A stretch of DNA of 45,725 bases. Origin: a virus. Location: positions 1 to 45,725 of IMG/VR virus record IMGVR_UViG_3300009285_004618, one strand, 5' to 3'. This document shows, in pieces, positions 16,773 through 23,379 of this stretch. The position numbers were made by a program, and so were the translations under genes. Under the pieces are notes generated by a model. The model was not told the origin of the DNA and did not search any database. It was given only the letters and a program-made list of their open reading frames with translations. The first letter of the stretch is position 1, and every line of letters begins with the position of its first letter.

Positions 16773-16812
16773 CCTTGTCTTTTAAACGAGCCCCTTTTAT
16801 TTTGGAGTTATA

Positions 16813-17577
16813 ATGGCGAATCCGCAACGTGAAAACGGACATATTGATGTGGCCCACGAAATAGTAGAAAAGTTTTGCAAATATAGGTTGTCTGGCGAAG
16901 AATGGCAGGTTTTATGGGTTATATTAAGAAAAACTTATGGATGGCAAAAAAAGAAAGATAAGATAGCATTATCACAATTTAAGGAAATGACTAAATTACC
17001 ACGTTCTAAAGCCTGTTACTTGTTATCTAAATTGGTAACAAGGGGTGTTATCAAAAAAGATAACACTATACCTACAACCTATTCATTTGTAAAGGATTAT
17101 GATAAATGGAAGGTGTTACCTAAAAAAGTAACAAGCTCTAAGGTGTTACCTAAAAAGGTAATGAGTGTTACCCAAAAAGGTAACACATCTGTTATCAAAA
17201 ATGACAATCAGGTGTTACCTATATTAGGACAAACAAATACTACTCTTACAAAAGAAACTATAACAAATAATACTATTACAAAAGAAAGGTTCATTTATCT
17301 TGCAGACCTAAATTTTACTTCTATTTTTGAAAGTTACCTTAAAAACCGAAAAAAGAAGGCTACGGATCATGCGAAAGAGTTAATCCTTAAAGACCTGCAT
17401 AAAGTTGATAAGGTTATGGCTATCGCCATGCTTGAGCAATCTATTAAAAATGGGTGGATAGGTATATTCCCGATAAAAAAGGAGAATGAATATGGACGAT
17501 TTAAAGGAGACGTTAAACAAGATAACCGAGAGGATAAATACGCAGGAGTCGGAAAAACGGTTAAAGAAGTGCAGTAG
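16813..17577 (+). CDS. Replication initiator, phage O-protein-like
   Basis: A 254-residue protein. Residues ~1-95 match the phage replication protein O N-terminal winged helix (NGHIDVAHEIVEKFCKYRLSG, RKTYGWQKKKDKIALSQF, LPRSKACYLLSKLVTRGVI). The middle is low-complexity and repetitive (KVLPKKVTSSKVLPKKV) because the DNA holds origin iterons. The C-terminal ~155-254 domain would contact the helicase loader. The gene layout, with the origin inside the initiator gene and a loader overlapping its end, mirrors lambda O and P. Confidence 0.85.
   Translation: MANPQRENGHIDVAHEIVEKFCKYRLSGEEWQVLWVILRKTYGWQKKKDKIALSQFKEMTKLPRSKACYLLSKLVTRGVIKKDNTIPTTYSFVKDYDKWKVLPKKVTSSKVLPKKVMSVTQKGNTSVIKNDNQVLPILGQTNTTLTKETITNNTITKERFIYLADLNFTSIFESYLKNRKKKATDHAKELILKDLHKVDKVMAIAMLEQSIKNGWIGIFPIKKENEYGRFKGDVKQDNREDKYAGVGKTVKEVQ
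17021..17219. other. Replication origin: dyad iteron array inside the initiator gene
   Basis: About seven copies of a unit of the form GTGTTAYC-(A-rich 6)-GRTAACAC. Two are perfect 8-base dyads: 17045-17066 (spacer AAAAAA) and 17065-17086 of the next hundred, that is 17165-17186 (spacer CAAAAA). Imperfect units begin at 17021, 17112, 17142 and 17190, and a half site lies at 17211-17219. Spacers are A-tracts, which bend DNA. Location in the middle of an O-like gene is the lambda ori arrangement. Function is inferred from layout. Confidence 0.8.
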
Positions 17578-18178
17578 ATGCAGCAATGAGTATGCGGAAT
17601 ATTATTATGATAATGGCCGTTGCCAAAATTGTGCTGATATTATAGAGCAAGAGCGCGAGGTTTCAAGAATTGAACGCGAAATCCAGAATGTGATACCTAA
17701 ATTATATCAAAGCACAGATACGGATAGAGACATTAAAGACTTTGTTAATAAGTCTATATATTGTTTTGGATTTGCAGGCACCGGTAAGACACAATTTATC
17801 GCAACTTTAGCTAAGTTTTACCTTCGCTCGCATGGCGGGGTTATATGGTTATCATATCCTACTTATATTATGAAACTGCAAACTATGTATCGAGATGATA
17901 AAAACGATCCTTTTGAATATGTAATAGGAACGGCGAAATCTGAAAAGACTGTAATCCTTGATGACATAGGTATTGAAAAAATGAGTGATTTTGTACGGCA
18001 GGTAACTTATATGCTTATTAACGAGCGCTACCAGAGGCAGTTATTAACGCTTATTACCTCAAATAAAACCCTCACAGAAATTGATAATCTTATACATCCG
18101 GGCATAGCTTCTCGGATCGCTGGAATGTGCCAAGTTTTAGAGTTTAAGGGTAAAGACTTACGGATACGAAGGGCATAG
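17486..18178 (+). CDS. DnaC-like helicase loader ATPase
   Basis: A 230-residue AAA+ ATPase. It has an N-terminal zinc ribbon (Cys29, 32, 46, 49), Walker A GFAGTGKT (95-102), Walker B VILDDIG (156-162) and a sensor-like TLITSNKTL (~188-196). Members load replicative DnaB onto the origin. The start at ATG 17486 follows AAAAAGGAGA and overlaps the initiator gene by 92 bases; ATG 17492 is an alternative. No phage helicase or polymerase gene is seen, so host replication enzymes are probably recruited. Confidence 0.9.
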   Translation: MNMDDLKETLNKITERINTQESEKRLKKCSRCSNEYAEYYYDNGRCQNCADIIEQEREVSRIEREIQNVIPKLYQSTDTDRDIKDFVNKSIYCFGFAGTGKTQFIATLAKFYLRSHGGVIWLSYPTYIMKLQTMYRDDKNDPFEYVIGTAKSEKTVILDDIGIEKMSDFVRQVTYMLINERYQRQLLTLITSNKTLTEIDNLIHPGIASRIAGMCQVLEFKGKDLRIRRA

Positions 18179-18235
18179 AGAAAAAAGGATTTAAATATAT
18201 GATACCGCAAAAGAACTGAAAGGGGCGGAGAAGAA

Positions 18236-18391
18236 GTGAAGCAGGTAATTCATTGCAAATATTATAATGCTGGAAAATGTGAACGCGTAATAGAAGGATT
18301 TACGCAGCGGGTAATTATAGATTTTGATTGTAGAGGTATTTGCCGGAAGTGGCGGAAAAAAACTTACATTTTAAAGGGAAGGGATCAATGA
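18236..18391 (+). CDS. Small cysteine-rich protein
   Basis: A 51-residue protein, GTG start at 18236 after AAAGGGGCGGAG, ending in an ATGA overlap with the next gene. It contains four cysteines (7, 15, 32, 36) in a basic context (CRGICRKWRKK), suggesting a small zinc or nucleic-acid binding module. No family was recognised. Confidence 0.5.
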   Translation: MKQVIHCKYYNAGKCERVIEGFTQRVIIDFDCRGICRKWRKKTYILKGRDQ

Positions 18392-18807
18392 GCAAATTCA
18401 AAAAATGTGATAACCTGTTCCGCGCCATGTTAAAAAAGGAGAGGCCCTTAAAGTGCGAGATATGCGGAAAAAGCCAAGAGGAGTTGCGCTTTCCTCTTTC
18501 CGTCTTTCATATACTCAAGAAATCCACACATCCAAGACTAAGATACGCCCAGATTAACGTGCTACTCACCTGTTTTGCGCCTTATTATTGGGGAAAACAA
18601 TGCCATAATAAATACGAGGATAATAGGCCGCCAGAGATAAAACAGAAGATAGCGGAGGCAAGGGGCCATAAAACTTACGAGGACTTAGAAAACGAACTCC
18701 GCGCCCTCCACGCCACTATGCCGAAACTTGACATAAAAATGCAGGAGATAATCTTAAAACAGGAATGTAACCCCCTTAACCGAACCAAGAAGGAGGAAGT
18801 AAGATGA
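18388..18807 (+). CDS. NinG/HNH-like recombination nuclease
   Basis: A 139-residue protein; I choose ATG 18388 after AAAGGGAAGGGATC. It shows a treble-clef HNH layout: CEICG (~25-29), a 'FHILKKSTHPRLRYAQINVLLTC' segment typical of phage NinG/Rap-like and HNH proteins, and a closing CHNKYED. Cysteine and histidine positions fit a structural zinc plus nuclease centre. Being next to the replication genes, it may process recombination intermediates. Confidence 0.65.
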   Translation: MSKFKKCDNLFRAMLKKERPLKCEICGKSQEELRFPLSVFHILKKSTHPRLRYAQINVLLTCFAPYYWGKQCHNKYEDNRPPEIKQKIAEARGHKTYEDLENELRALHATMPKLDIKMQEIILKQECNPLNRTKKEEVR

Positions 18808-19145
18808 AGAAACTTTTAGTGTTGATAGTAATTATGGTGTGCTTTTGTTCGTCAGGTTGTTTTGTAAAAGGTCAAGGCAGAACAGTAGGGTATGTTACAA
18901 CAATAGAAGATACAAGCGTGATTTTTGGTTGGGATACTGTGTGGTTTAGGGTAGAAACGGGAACTTTTTCCTCTGCACAAAGTCAGCCAGAAGCATATGG
19001 TATTTTGCACTCAAATATGACATTACAAAATGCCTTAATGGAAACTTGCCGAAAACATCAAAAGATAGAGTTAATTTATGACGCCCATATACGAACAGTA
19101 GCAAAGTCTAATGATATTGCTATTGGTTTTAATGTTATTGAATAA
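18804..19145 (+). CDS. Small lipoprotein
   Basis: A 113-residue protein with a lipoprotein signal (MKKLLVLIVIMVCFCSSGC, lipid-attached Cys19) and a start overlapping the previous stop (ATGA). The mature part is a small mixed fold with no recognised domain. Phage lipoproteins encoded in early regions often act in superinfection exclusion by blocking DNA entry, so that is a reasonable but unproven role. Confidence 0.65.
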   Translation: MKKLLVLIVIMVCFCSSGCFVKGQGRTVGYVTTIEDTSVIFGWDTVWFRVETGTFSSAQSQPEAYGILHSNMTLQNALMETCRKHQKIELIYDAHIRTVAKSNDIAIGFNVIE

Positions 19146-19150
19146 CCCCC

Positions 19151-19183
19151 AAAGCGAGGTAAAAGCGAGGTGAGTGCGAGTGA
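19151..19183. repeat. Three tandem 11-base repeats
   Basis: AAAGCGAGGTA, AAAGCGAGGTG and AGTGCGAGTGA follow one another. The period of 11 is close to one turn of DNA. They lie in the short gap after the lipoprotein gene, and a further AAAGCGAG copy occurs at about 19378-19385 before the YopX gene. They may serve as a regulator binding site, or simply supply GAGG ribosome binding sites. Confidence 0.4.
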
Positions 19184-19203
19184 GTAGCATATGCGGTGGC
19201 GTA

Positions 19204-19374
19204 ATGAGTTTCTCTATGATGAAGCGAGGAATGAAGAAATACGGAGCATATTATGGCATGATGTCTTTTGTAATGCGGGATACTCAATACAAACGATGGG
19301 TAAAATATAAAAAGCAAGGTAACGAGAAAATGGCGAAGAAGGTTTTTGATAGATGGGGTATTTCACAAATTTAA
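19204..19374 (+). CDS. Small basic hypothetical protein
   Basis: A 56-residue Met-, Tyr- and Lys-rich protein (MSFSMMKRGMKKYGAYYG...). GTG and TTG starts exist further upstream, but ATG 19204 avoids the tandem repeats. A ribosome binding site is not obvious for any choice. The C-terminal helix (YKKQGNEKMAKKVFDRWGI) looks like a small DNA-interacting module. No family was recognised. Confidence 0.4.
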   Translation: MSFSMMKRGMKKYGAYYGMMSFVMRDTQYKRWVKYKKQGNEKMAKKVFDRWGISQI

Positions 19375-19392
19375 CCGAAAGCGAGCCTAATC

Positions 19393-19728
19393 ATGAGAGA
19401 AATCAAATTTAGGGCGTGGGATAAAATAGGCAAGCAGGGAATGTTAGGTTGGAGTAAGATTATCGAGACTGGTATCGAGTTATTTTTTAAGGATAATTTT
19501 GGCTTTGAACTTATGCAATTCACAGGTCTTAAAGATAAGCAAGGCAAGGAGATTTATGAGGGGGATATAGTTAAGCAAGAAGATACTATTAACGAAGTAT
19601 ACTTTCATAAGGGAGCATTTAAGATAGGCTCGACCATTTGGAATCCCGATTATTTACAGTATCCTGAAGGAGTAGAAGTCATCGGCAACATCTACGAAAC
19701 CCCTGAGCTTTTAAAGGAGCCTAAATGA
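19393..19728 (+). CDS. YopX family protein
   Basis: A 111-residue protein with the YopX signature: MREIKFRAWDK at the start, LMQFTGLKDKQGKEIYEGDIV in the middle and VIGNIYETPEL at the end. The family is widespread in phage early regions with no settled function. It is followed by a 17-codon coupling frame and then the methyltransferase gene. Confidence 0.9.
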   Translation: MREIKFRAWDKIGKQGMLGWSKIIETGIELFFKDNFGFELMQFTGLKDKQGKEIYEGDIVKQEDTINEVYFHKGAFKIGSTIWNPDYLQYPEGVEVIGNIYETPELLKEPK

Positions 19729-19778
19729 CTACCGCCCAATGTATTGAAGTAGCACTTATTGAGGGTTTAACAAAATGA
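19725..19778 (+). CDS. 17-codon coupling mini-ORF
   Basis: ATG at 19725 overlaps the YopX stop (ATGA), and its own TGA overlaps the methyltransferase ATG at 19775 (ATGA again). The peptide would be MTTAQCIEVALIEGLTK. Its double overlap suggests a translational relay that couples methyltransferase output to the upstream operon rather than a functional product. Confidence 0.45.
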   Translation: MTTAQCIEVALIEGLTK

Positions 19779-20929
19779 TACACCTTGATGTATTCTCAGG
19801 CATATGCGGTTTTGCATTAGCGGTAGAAGAAGTGTGGCCTGGAAGCGAACATATTTTCTGCGAAATAGACCCGTTTTGCCAAGCACTAATTAAAAAACGA
19901 TTTGAAGGGAGTGTGATTTATGGGGACGTCAGAACTCTTACCAACACCAAGAGCGGGCAACCCGGGCAGTCGTCCGAACAAAAAAGGCGGGAAGATATTG
20001 GCGGAAGTAGTTGCGACCTCCTCACGGGCGGATTTCCCTGCCAACCTTTTTCCCAAGCAGGAAAAAGACGAGGCACAAGCGATAATCGCTATCTCTGGCC
20101 GGAAATGCTCCGAGTTATACGAGAGTTCCACCCGACATGGATCATCGCTGAAAATGTGCGTGGGCTTCTTACTATCGAGCAAGGCGTGGTATTCGAACAA
20201 GTGTGCCTTGACTTGGAAGGAGAAGGTTACGAAGTCCAACCGTTTATTATTCCAGCTGTTGCCGTCAACGCTCCACACAGAAGGGATAGAGTGTGGTTTG
20301 TTGCGCACTCCAGACACGGGAATGGACAGAGGACCAAGGTCAGACGAGAACCTGAAGGACAGATACCTTGTGCGGAAAATGCCGCTGAACCTGAACGACC
20401 AAATAGCGATGCGAGAGAAGAACCTATTAGCAACACCACAAGCGAGCGACGGAACATCGGGGAGTGTGATAGGCAAGGACGACAAATTTTACCAACTGAA
20501 ATCAGGACGAATGAGGAAGATAAACAAGAACGGAATAGGCGGCTCAATAGGGTTAGCGAGGGAGATAGCAATGCTTCCAACACCCCAAACTCAAGGGTTG
20601 AAAGAGTGTGTGAACGGAAAGACGAGGCCAATGAAGATATTGATAGACACGCCGAGCGTCTCAATGTACAAGGGGTGCGAAAGCAACAAGACAATAAGAA
20701 ACAGAACGGATTATACAATAGAGAAAAACAGGGATGGAACAAAAACTGGCTTGAAGTTGCAACCGAACTTTGTGGAGTGGATGATGGGCTACCCGCAGAA
20801 TTGGACGGACTTAAATTATCAAAAGCCAGACACCGTGTCGAAAGACTAAAGGCTCTTGGCAACGCAATCGTGCCGCAGGTAGCGATGGAAATTATGAGAG
20901 CAATACAAGGAACTATTTTAACAAAATGA
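19775..20929 (+). CDS. C5 cytosine DNA methyltransferase (Dcm-like)
   Basis: A 384-residue enzyme that transfers methyl from SAM to cytosine C5. Motif I is DVFSGICGF, motif IV is GGFPCQPFS (catalytic Cys89), motif VI is ENV (126-128), motif VIII is PHRRDRVWFVA (~167-177), motif X is KALGNAIVPQ (~359-368). The expected target recognition region (~180-325) is a very hydrophilic, low-complexity stretch (Arg/Glu/Asn) that looks disordered. That is the stretch where a second frame is open. No cognate restriction enzyme is nearby, so it probably protects phage DNA from host cleavage. Confidence 0.92.
   Translation: MIHLDVFSGICGFALAVEEVWPGSEHIFCEIDPFCQALIKKRFEGSVIYGDVRTLTNTKSGQPGQSSEQKRREDIGGSSCDLLTGGFPCQPFSQAGKRRGTSDNRYLWPEMLRVIREFHPTWIIAENVRGLLTIEQGVVFEQVCLDLEGEGYEVQPFIIPAVAVNAPHRRDRVWFVAHSRHGNGQRTKVRREPEGQIPCAENAAEPERPNSDAREEPISNTTSERRNIGECDRQGRQILPTEIRTNEEDKQERNRRLNRVSEGDSNASNTPNSRVERVCERKDEANEDIDRHAERLNVQGVRKQQDNKKQNGLYNREKQGWNKNWLEVATELCGVDDGLPAELDGLKLSKARHRVERLKALGNAIVPQVAMEIMRAIQGTILTK
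19920..20849 (+). CDS. Overprinted +1-frame protein inside the methyltransferase gene
   Basis: A 309-residue frame nested within the methyltransferase gene, opened by ATG 19920 after AAGGGAG. It is not random: it carries repeated TP motifs (LLPTPRAG at 6-13, RTPDTG, ATPQASDG, LPTPQ, DTPSVS), a CALTWK segment (95-100) with LLFQLLPST, and a C-terminal PNFVEWMMGYPQNWTDL (282-298). I recognise these from phage proteins usually found beside or fused to C5 methyltransferases; their function is not established. It may be a target-recognition or partner subunit. That it is translated is inferred. Confidence 0.6.
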   Translation: MGTSELLPTPRAGNPGSRPNKKGGKILAEVVATSSRADFPANLFPKQEKDEAQAIIAISGRKCSELYESSTRHGSSLKMCVGFLLSSKAWYSNKCALTWKEKVTKSNRLLFQLLPSTLHTEGIECGLLRTPDTGMDRGPRSDENLKDRYLVRKMPLNLNDQIAMREKNLLATPQASDGTSGSVIGKDDKFYQLKSGRMRKINKNGIGGSIGLAREIAMLPTPQTQGLKECVNGKTRPMKILIDTPSVSMYKGCESNKTIRNRTDYTIEKNRDGTKTGLKLQPNFVEWMMGYPQNWTDLNYQKPDTVSKD

Positions 20930-21067
20930 AAGTGAGAGCCGATGTCAGAAATGACCGACCTATTGCCGAGCTCATGGGATATGAAAGCAATAACTACCCT
21001 TCGTGGTAGAAGTTGCGAAACAATAGGGTGTATCCGAGTGAGTTATCGGCTCTCTCTACTTAAATGA
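20926..21067 (+). other. Short overlapping reading frames over a structured region
   Basis: The 150-base gap after the methyltransferase holds two small frames: ATG 20926 (27 residues, to 21009, coupled by ATGA) and ATG 20942 (41 residues, to 21067). Neither has a family signature and their codon use is unremarkable. The strong nested base pairing of the same DNA explains the region better, so I do not call them genes. Confidence 0.3.
20934..21054 (+). ncRNA. Candidate structured RNA with alternative pairings
   Basis: A perfect 10-base outer stem (GAGAGCCGAT 20934-20943 / ATCGGCTCTC 21045-21054) encloses a GTCA-GAAA-TGAC hairpin with a GNRA loop (20944-20955), a 7-pair stem CCTATTG/CAATAGG (20959-20965 / 21021-21027) and a CTACC/GGTAG hairpin (20994-21009). 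An alternative stem ATTGC/GCAAT (20962-20966 / 20987-20991) competes with the 7-pair stem. This multibranched, switchable plan is what one expects of a riboswitch, a ribozyme or a phage regulatory RNA. I do not match it to a known class. Confidence 0.5.
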
Positions 21068-21077
21068 AAGGGGAAAT

Positions 21078-21455
21078 ATGATGAAATGGTATTATTACTT
21101 GCATACAAACGGAGATTTAATAGGCAAGAACCCTGTTGCTTATAATAATGCGGATTTTGATGATAGTCCTTTTGTAAAATGTTTTTGGTATATAGACACC
21201 ACGGATAGAAGCGACGCTTGGAAGTTAGTTATAGAGGCATTGGCTCGTGGGGCAAGAATAGACAGGGTAAAAGAATTGGTGGAAAAATGGAGCTTAACAG
21301 AAGCAGACTTGGAAGAATTTATTGTTAGAAATGCTAAACCAACAGAAGAACAGAAAGATGGTATGGATAAGTTTATACGAGGAATTTTAAACAAAGAACC
21401 TAATACTTTTTGGGACAATTTAATCAAAGTTAAAGAAAGTGCTAACTCTAAATGA
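21078..21455 (+). CDS. Conserved phage hypothetical protein
   Basis: A 125-residue protein after AAAGGGGAAAT. Its N-terminus (MMKWYYYLHTNGDLIGKNP) and the segment SPFVKCFWYIDTTDRSDAWKLV ... ALARGARIDRVKELVEKW match a small family often found in phage accessory regions. The function is unknown. The aromatic N-terminal motif and the central Trp suggest a nucleotide- or protein-binding fold. Confidence 0.75.
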   Translation: MMKWYYYLHTNGDLIGKNPVAYNNADFDDSPFVKCFWYIDTTDRSDAWKLVIEALARGARIDRVKELVEKWSLTEADLEEFIVRNAKPTEEQKDGMDKFIRGILNKEPNTFWDNLIKVKESANSK

Positions 21456-21467
21456 AAGGGGTAGAAA

Positions 21468-21917
21468 ATGGAACACAAAATTGTAGAAGGATTTATTAGG
21501 GAAAACTATGATGGGCAATATATTACAGATGGTAAGGATTGTTTTGTTGATGGACGGCATAAGACTAAATTATCCAATGGGGATTATGTTGTTATGGTGG
21601 TCTTAAAAGATTTTAATGGCAATTCTGTCCTCCCCGATAAGCCGAAGGAGTTAGAACCTGAAAATGTGTGTATTCATTGTGGTGGTGATAAACAGATAAG
21701 AAACCCTAAAGGATATTGCGACCACTTATACTATCCCGATTATTGCGACAGGTGCAAGGAATTGCTTAACAAGAAGCCCCCCAAAAAGGTGGAATTGCCT
21801 GAGAAGATTACTGAAAAATGTATGCAGGAAAGTAGTTATCCCTTTACTTATGAAAGATTTTTAGCAGTTAAAATAAATGAGATATTAAACTACCTCAAAG
21901 CAAAGGAGAGTGTATGA
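21468..21917 (+). CDS. Zinc-ribbon hypothetical protein
   Basis: A 149-residue protein after AAAGGGGTAG. It has a small N-terminal beta domain (GFIRENYDGQYITDGKDC) and a cysteine cluster, CIHCGG ... YCDHLY ... YCDRC (~69-101), that fits a zinc ribbon. The helical C-terminus ends NEILNYLKAKESV. The ATGA overlap with the next gene indicates co-translation. No family was recognised. Confidence 0.6.
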   Translation: MEHKIVEGFIRENYDGQYITDGKDCFVDGRHKTKLSNGDYVVMVVLKDFNGNSVLPDKPKELEPENVCIHCGGDKQIRNPKGYCDHLYYPDYCDRCKELLNKKPPKKVELPEKITEKCMQESSYPFTYERFLAVKINEILNYLKAKESV

Positions 21918-22129
21918 AATACGAAGAAGTTGTTAGAGCATTATTTAAGACTTGTCCTTTTTGTGGGGAAGAACCTAATATATTTAAAGTTTTAGATAAA
22001 CGATATGATAAAAAAGGAGAAATGAATTGGATAGTTGAATGTAAAAATATGGGTTGCATTTTTAAGCGTAGTTCTCCTAATGTTAGTTTAGAAAATCTAA
22101 TGCACGAATGGAATAAAAGAGAGAGTTAG
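21914..22129 (+). CDS. Lar-like restriction alleviation protein
   Basis: A 71-residue protein with the Lar-type layout: TCPFCGEEPNI, then W-x-V-x-C-x-x-MGC, and the closing helix LENLMHEWNKRES. The CPFCG, C..GC and W-N-x-R spacing fits the restriction-alleviation (Lar/Ral-like) zinc family. These are reported to modulate type I restriction, which would suit a phage that also carries its own methyltransferase. Confidence 0.75.
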   Translation: MKYEEVVRALFKTCPFCGEEPNIFKVLDKRYDKKGEMNWIVECKNMGCIFKRSSPNVSLENLMHEWNKRES

Positions 22130-22146
22130 AATTAAGGAGACCCCAA

Positions 22147-22380
22147 ATGAGCGGACTTGAAAGTTTAATACTTAAATGGATAGGCGAACCCATTAATGAT
22201 AATCAATCACATTACCCTTTACAGATAAGTGATATTCATAATACAAAAGCAGTTAAAGGATTAACTGAAGCCCTTACCCAATATCTTCGTGGGGAGATAG
22301 TCGCCATACGAGAAAGTGACCACGATGGATTAACCTTTAAAGACGCTTGCGATATTATGATTAAGAAACTGGAGATGTGA
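22147..22380 (+). CDS. Small hypothetical protein
   Basis: A 77-residue acidic protein after AAGGAGACCCCAA. It is mostly helical (LESLILKWIGEP, AVKGLTEALTQYLRGEIVAI) with no cysteine cluster or membrane segment. The stop overlaps the start of the downstream HNH gene. No family was recognised. Confidence 0.55.
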   Translation: MSGLESLILKWIGEPINDNQSHYPLQISDIHNTKAVKGLTEALTQYLRGEIVAIRESDHDGLTFKDACDIMIKKLEM

Positions 22381-22874
22381 TGGATAAGGCAAAAGCATTA
22401 TTAAGAAATCGAAGATGGTTTAAGGCGCATCGGTGGCATAAGTCATATAACTGTGCAAAAGCCCGATGTGAAGACTTTGAACATGTATCATTTAATCGAT
22501 ACGGCGGGAGGGGTATAAAAATGCTAATGACCCCAGAAGATTTTAAATTTATATGGTTTAGAGATAAAGCGTCTTTAATGAAAAATCCCTCAGTCGACCG
22601 CATAGATAATGATGGTAATTATATATTGGAGAATTGTAGATATATGGAAAAAGGAGATAATGCCAGAAAGAGTTTAAATAAAAAAATTACACAGCTTTCT
22701 ATGAGGGGAAAAGTAATAAGGGTATTTGATGGCATAGAAAATGCGGCAAAAGAGTTGGGAATAGCCCCAAGCGGCATTTCAATGGCAGTTAATGAATTAC
22801 GGACAAAGGCAGTCGGTTTTAGATGGAGATTTGCTACGAAAGCCGACCTACTGAAACTACTGGAGCAAGCATGA
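22380..22874 (+). CDS. HNH endonuclease with C-terminal NUMOD-like helix-turn-helix
   Basis: A 164-residue protein, ATG 22380 (GTG 22377 possible) after GGAG. The middle has the phage HNH-like block RYGGRGIKM ... PSVDRIDNDGNYILENCRYM (~40-85), a known form of free-standing nuclease. The C-terminal segment (KVIRVFDGIENAAKELGIAPSGISMAV) resembles a NUMOD1-type DNA-binding helix-turn-helix. Probably a mobile homing endonuclease in the accessory cluster. Confidence 0.8.
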   Translation: MDKAKALLRNRRWFKAHRWHKSYNCAKARCEDFEHVSFNRYGGRGIKMLMTPEDFKFIWFRDKASLMKNPSVDRIDNDGNYILENCRYMEKGDNARKSLNKKITQLSMRGKVIRVFDGIENAAKELGIAPSGISMAVNELRTKAVGFRWRFATKADLLKLLEQA

Positions 22875-23020
22875 AGAGAAAACAAGCTATTTACAAAGTT
22901 ACTTATTACAAAAAGCATTATCTCCACAAAAAGTTTATAGCTGGGAGTGTTGAAGAAGCCACTTCACTTGCTTGGGCTAATTGCCCTAAAGAATGTTGGA
23001 TAGAAAAAGTGGAGGTCTAA
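22871..23020 (+). CDS. Small basic hypothetical protein
   Basis: A 49-residue protein; the start at ATG 22871 overlaps the HNH stop (ATGA). It is basic and aromatic (YKVTYYKKHYLHKKF) with a C-terminal CPKECWIEKVEV. It looks like a single small beta domain. No family was recognised. Confidence 0.5.
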   Translation: MKRKQAIYKVTYYKKHYLHKKFIAGSVEEATSLAWANCPKECWIEKVEV

Positions 23021-23021
23021 A

Positions 23022-23054
23022 ATGCTAACAGAAATGAAAGTGATAGGTGGGTGA
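23022..23054 (+). CDS. 10-codon coupling mini-ORF
   Basis: ATG 23022 after GGAGGTCTAAA encodes MLTEMKVIGG and ends in TGA overlapping the next ATG at 23054. Its opening bases (ATGCTAACAGAAA) recur at 23695, the start of another small gene. It is probably a relay, or a relic of a duplicated gene start. Confidence 0.35.
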   Translation: MLTEMKVIGG

Positions 23055-23218
23055 TGTTATACGAAATAAAATGTAAGGTTGGCGATGCTTTAAGGATTGT
23101 GATTACTAATGATAAAAAAGAATACTCAAGCTACTATATTAAGAAAATCACAAAGGAGCAACTTGAAGGTGATGACTTAAATTTCTTTTTAGAGGAAACA
23201 ACAGGATTTGAGTTATGA
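23054..23218 (+). CDS. Small hypothetical protein
   Basis: A 54-residue protein starting where the 10-codon frame ends, and overlapping the next gene by ATGA. It has an N-terminal beta hairpin (MLYEIKCKVGDALRIVI) and an acidic C-terminus. No family was recognised. Confidence 0.5.
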   Translation: MLYEIKCKVGDALRIVITNDKKEYSSYYIKKITKEQLEGDDLNFFLEETTGFEL

Positions 23219-23379
23219 GCCAAAATAAAGACGACGCCATACTTGACGCTATCAGAAGGACGGGCATAGGTGATGAGGTAATAATCCAAAATGACGATAT
23301 GACTATCTTCTGTCGCTTGCAGGTACTAGAAAAGCACCCTGAAATTCGAGAGGATAAAGAATTAGGAGTGATAAAATGA
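23215..23379 (+). CDS. Small acidic hypothetical protein
   Basis: A 54-residue protein between two ATGA overlaps (23215-23218 and 23376-23379). It is helical and acidic (DDAILDAIRRTGIGDEVIIQ). Strict coupling on both sides supports it as a real cistron. The function is unknown. Confidence 0.5.
   Translation: MSQNKDDAILDAIRRTGIGDEVIIQNDDMTIFCRLQVLEKHPEIREDKELGVIK

Noticed and set aside
17036-17219. Repeats considered as a CRISPR array
   Set aside because: Units are short dyads without unique spacers of constant length, and they lie within a replication initiator gene. An origin explains them better.
19886-20862. Two long minus-strand frames opposite the methyltransferase gene (199 and 211 residues)
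   Set aside because: They have Ser/Leu-rich shadow composition, no motif and no ribosome site. They arise because both plus frames in this stretch avoid certain codons.
20934-21054. Structured region considered as a tRNA
   Set aside because: A 7-base acceptor-like stem can be drawn, but there is no TTCRA loop, no anticodon arm of the right size and the D-arm candidate is a GNRA hairpin.
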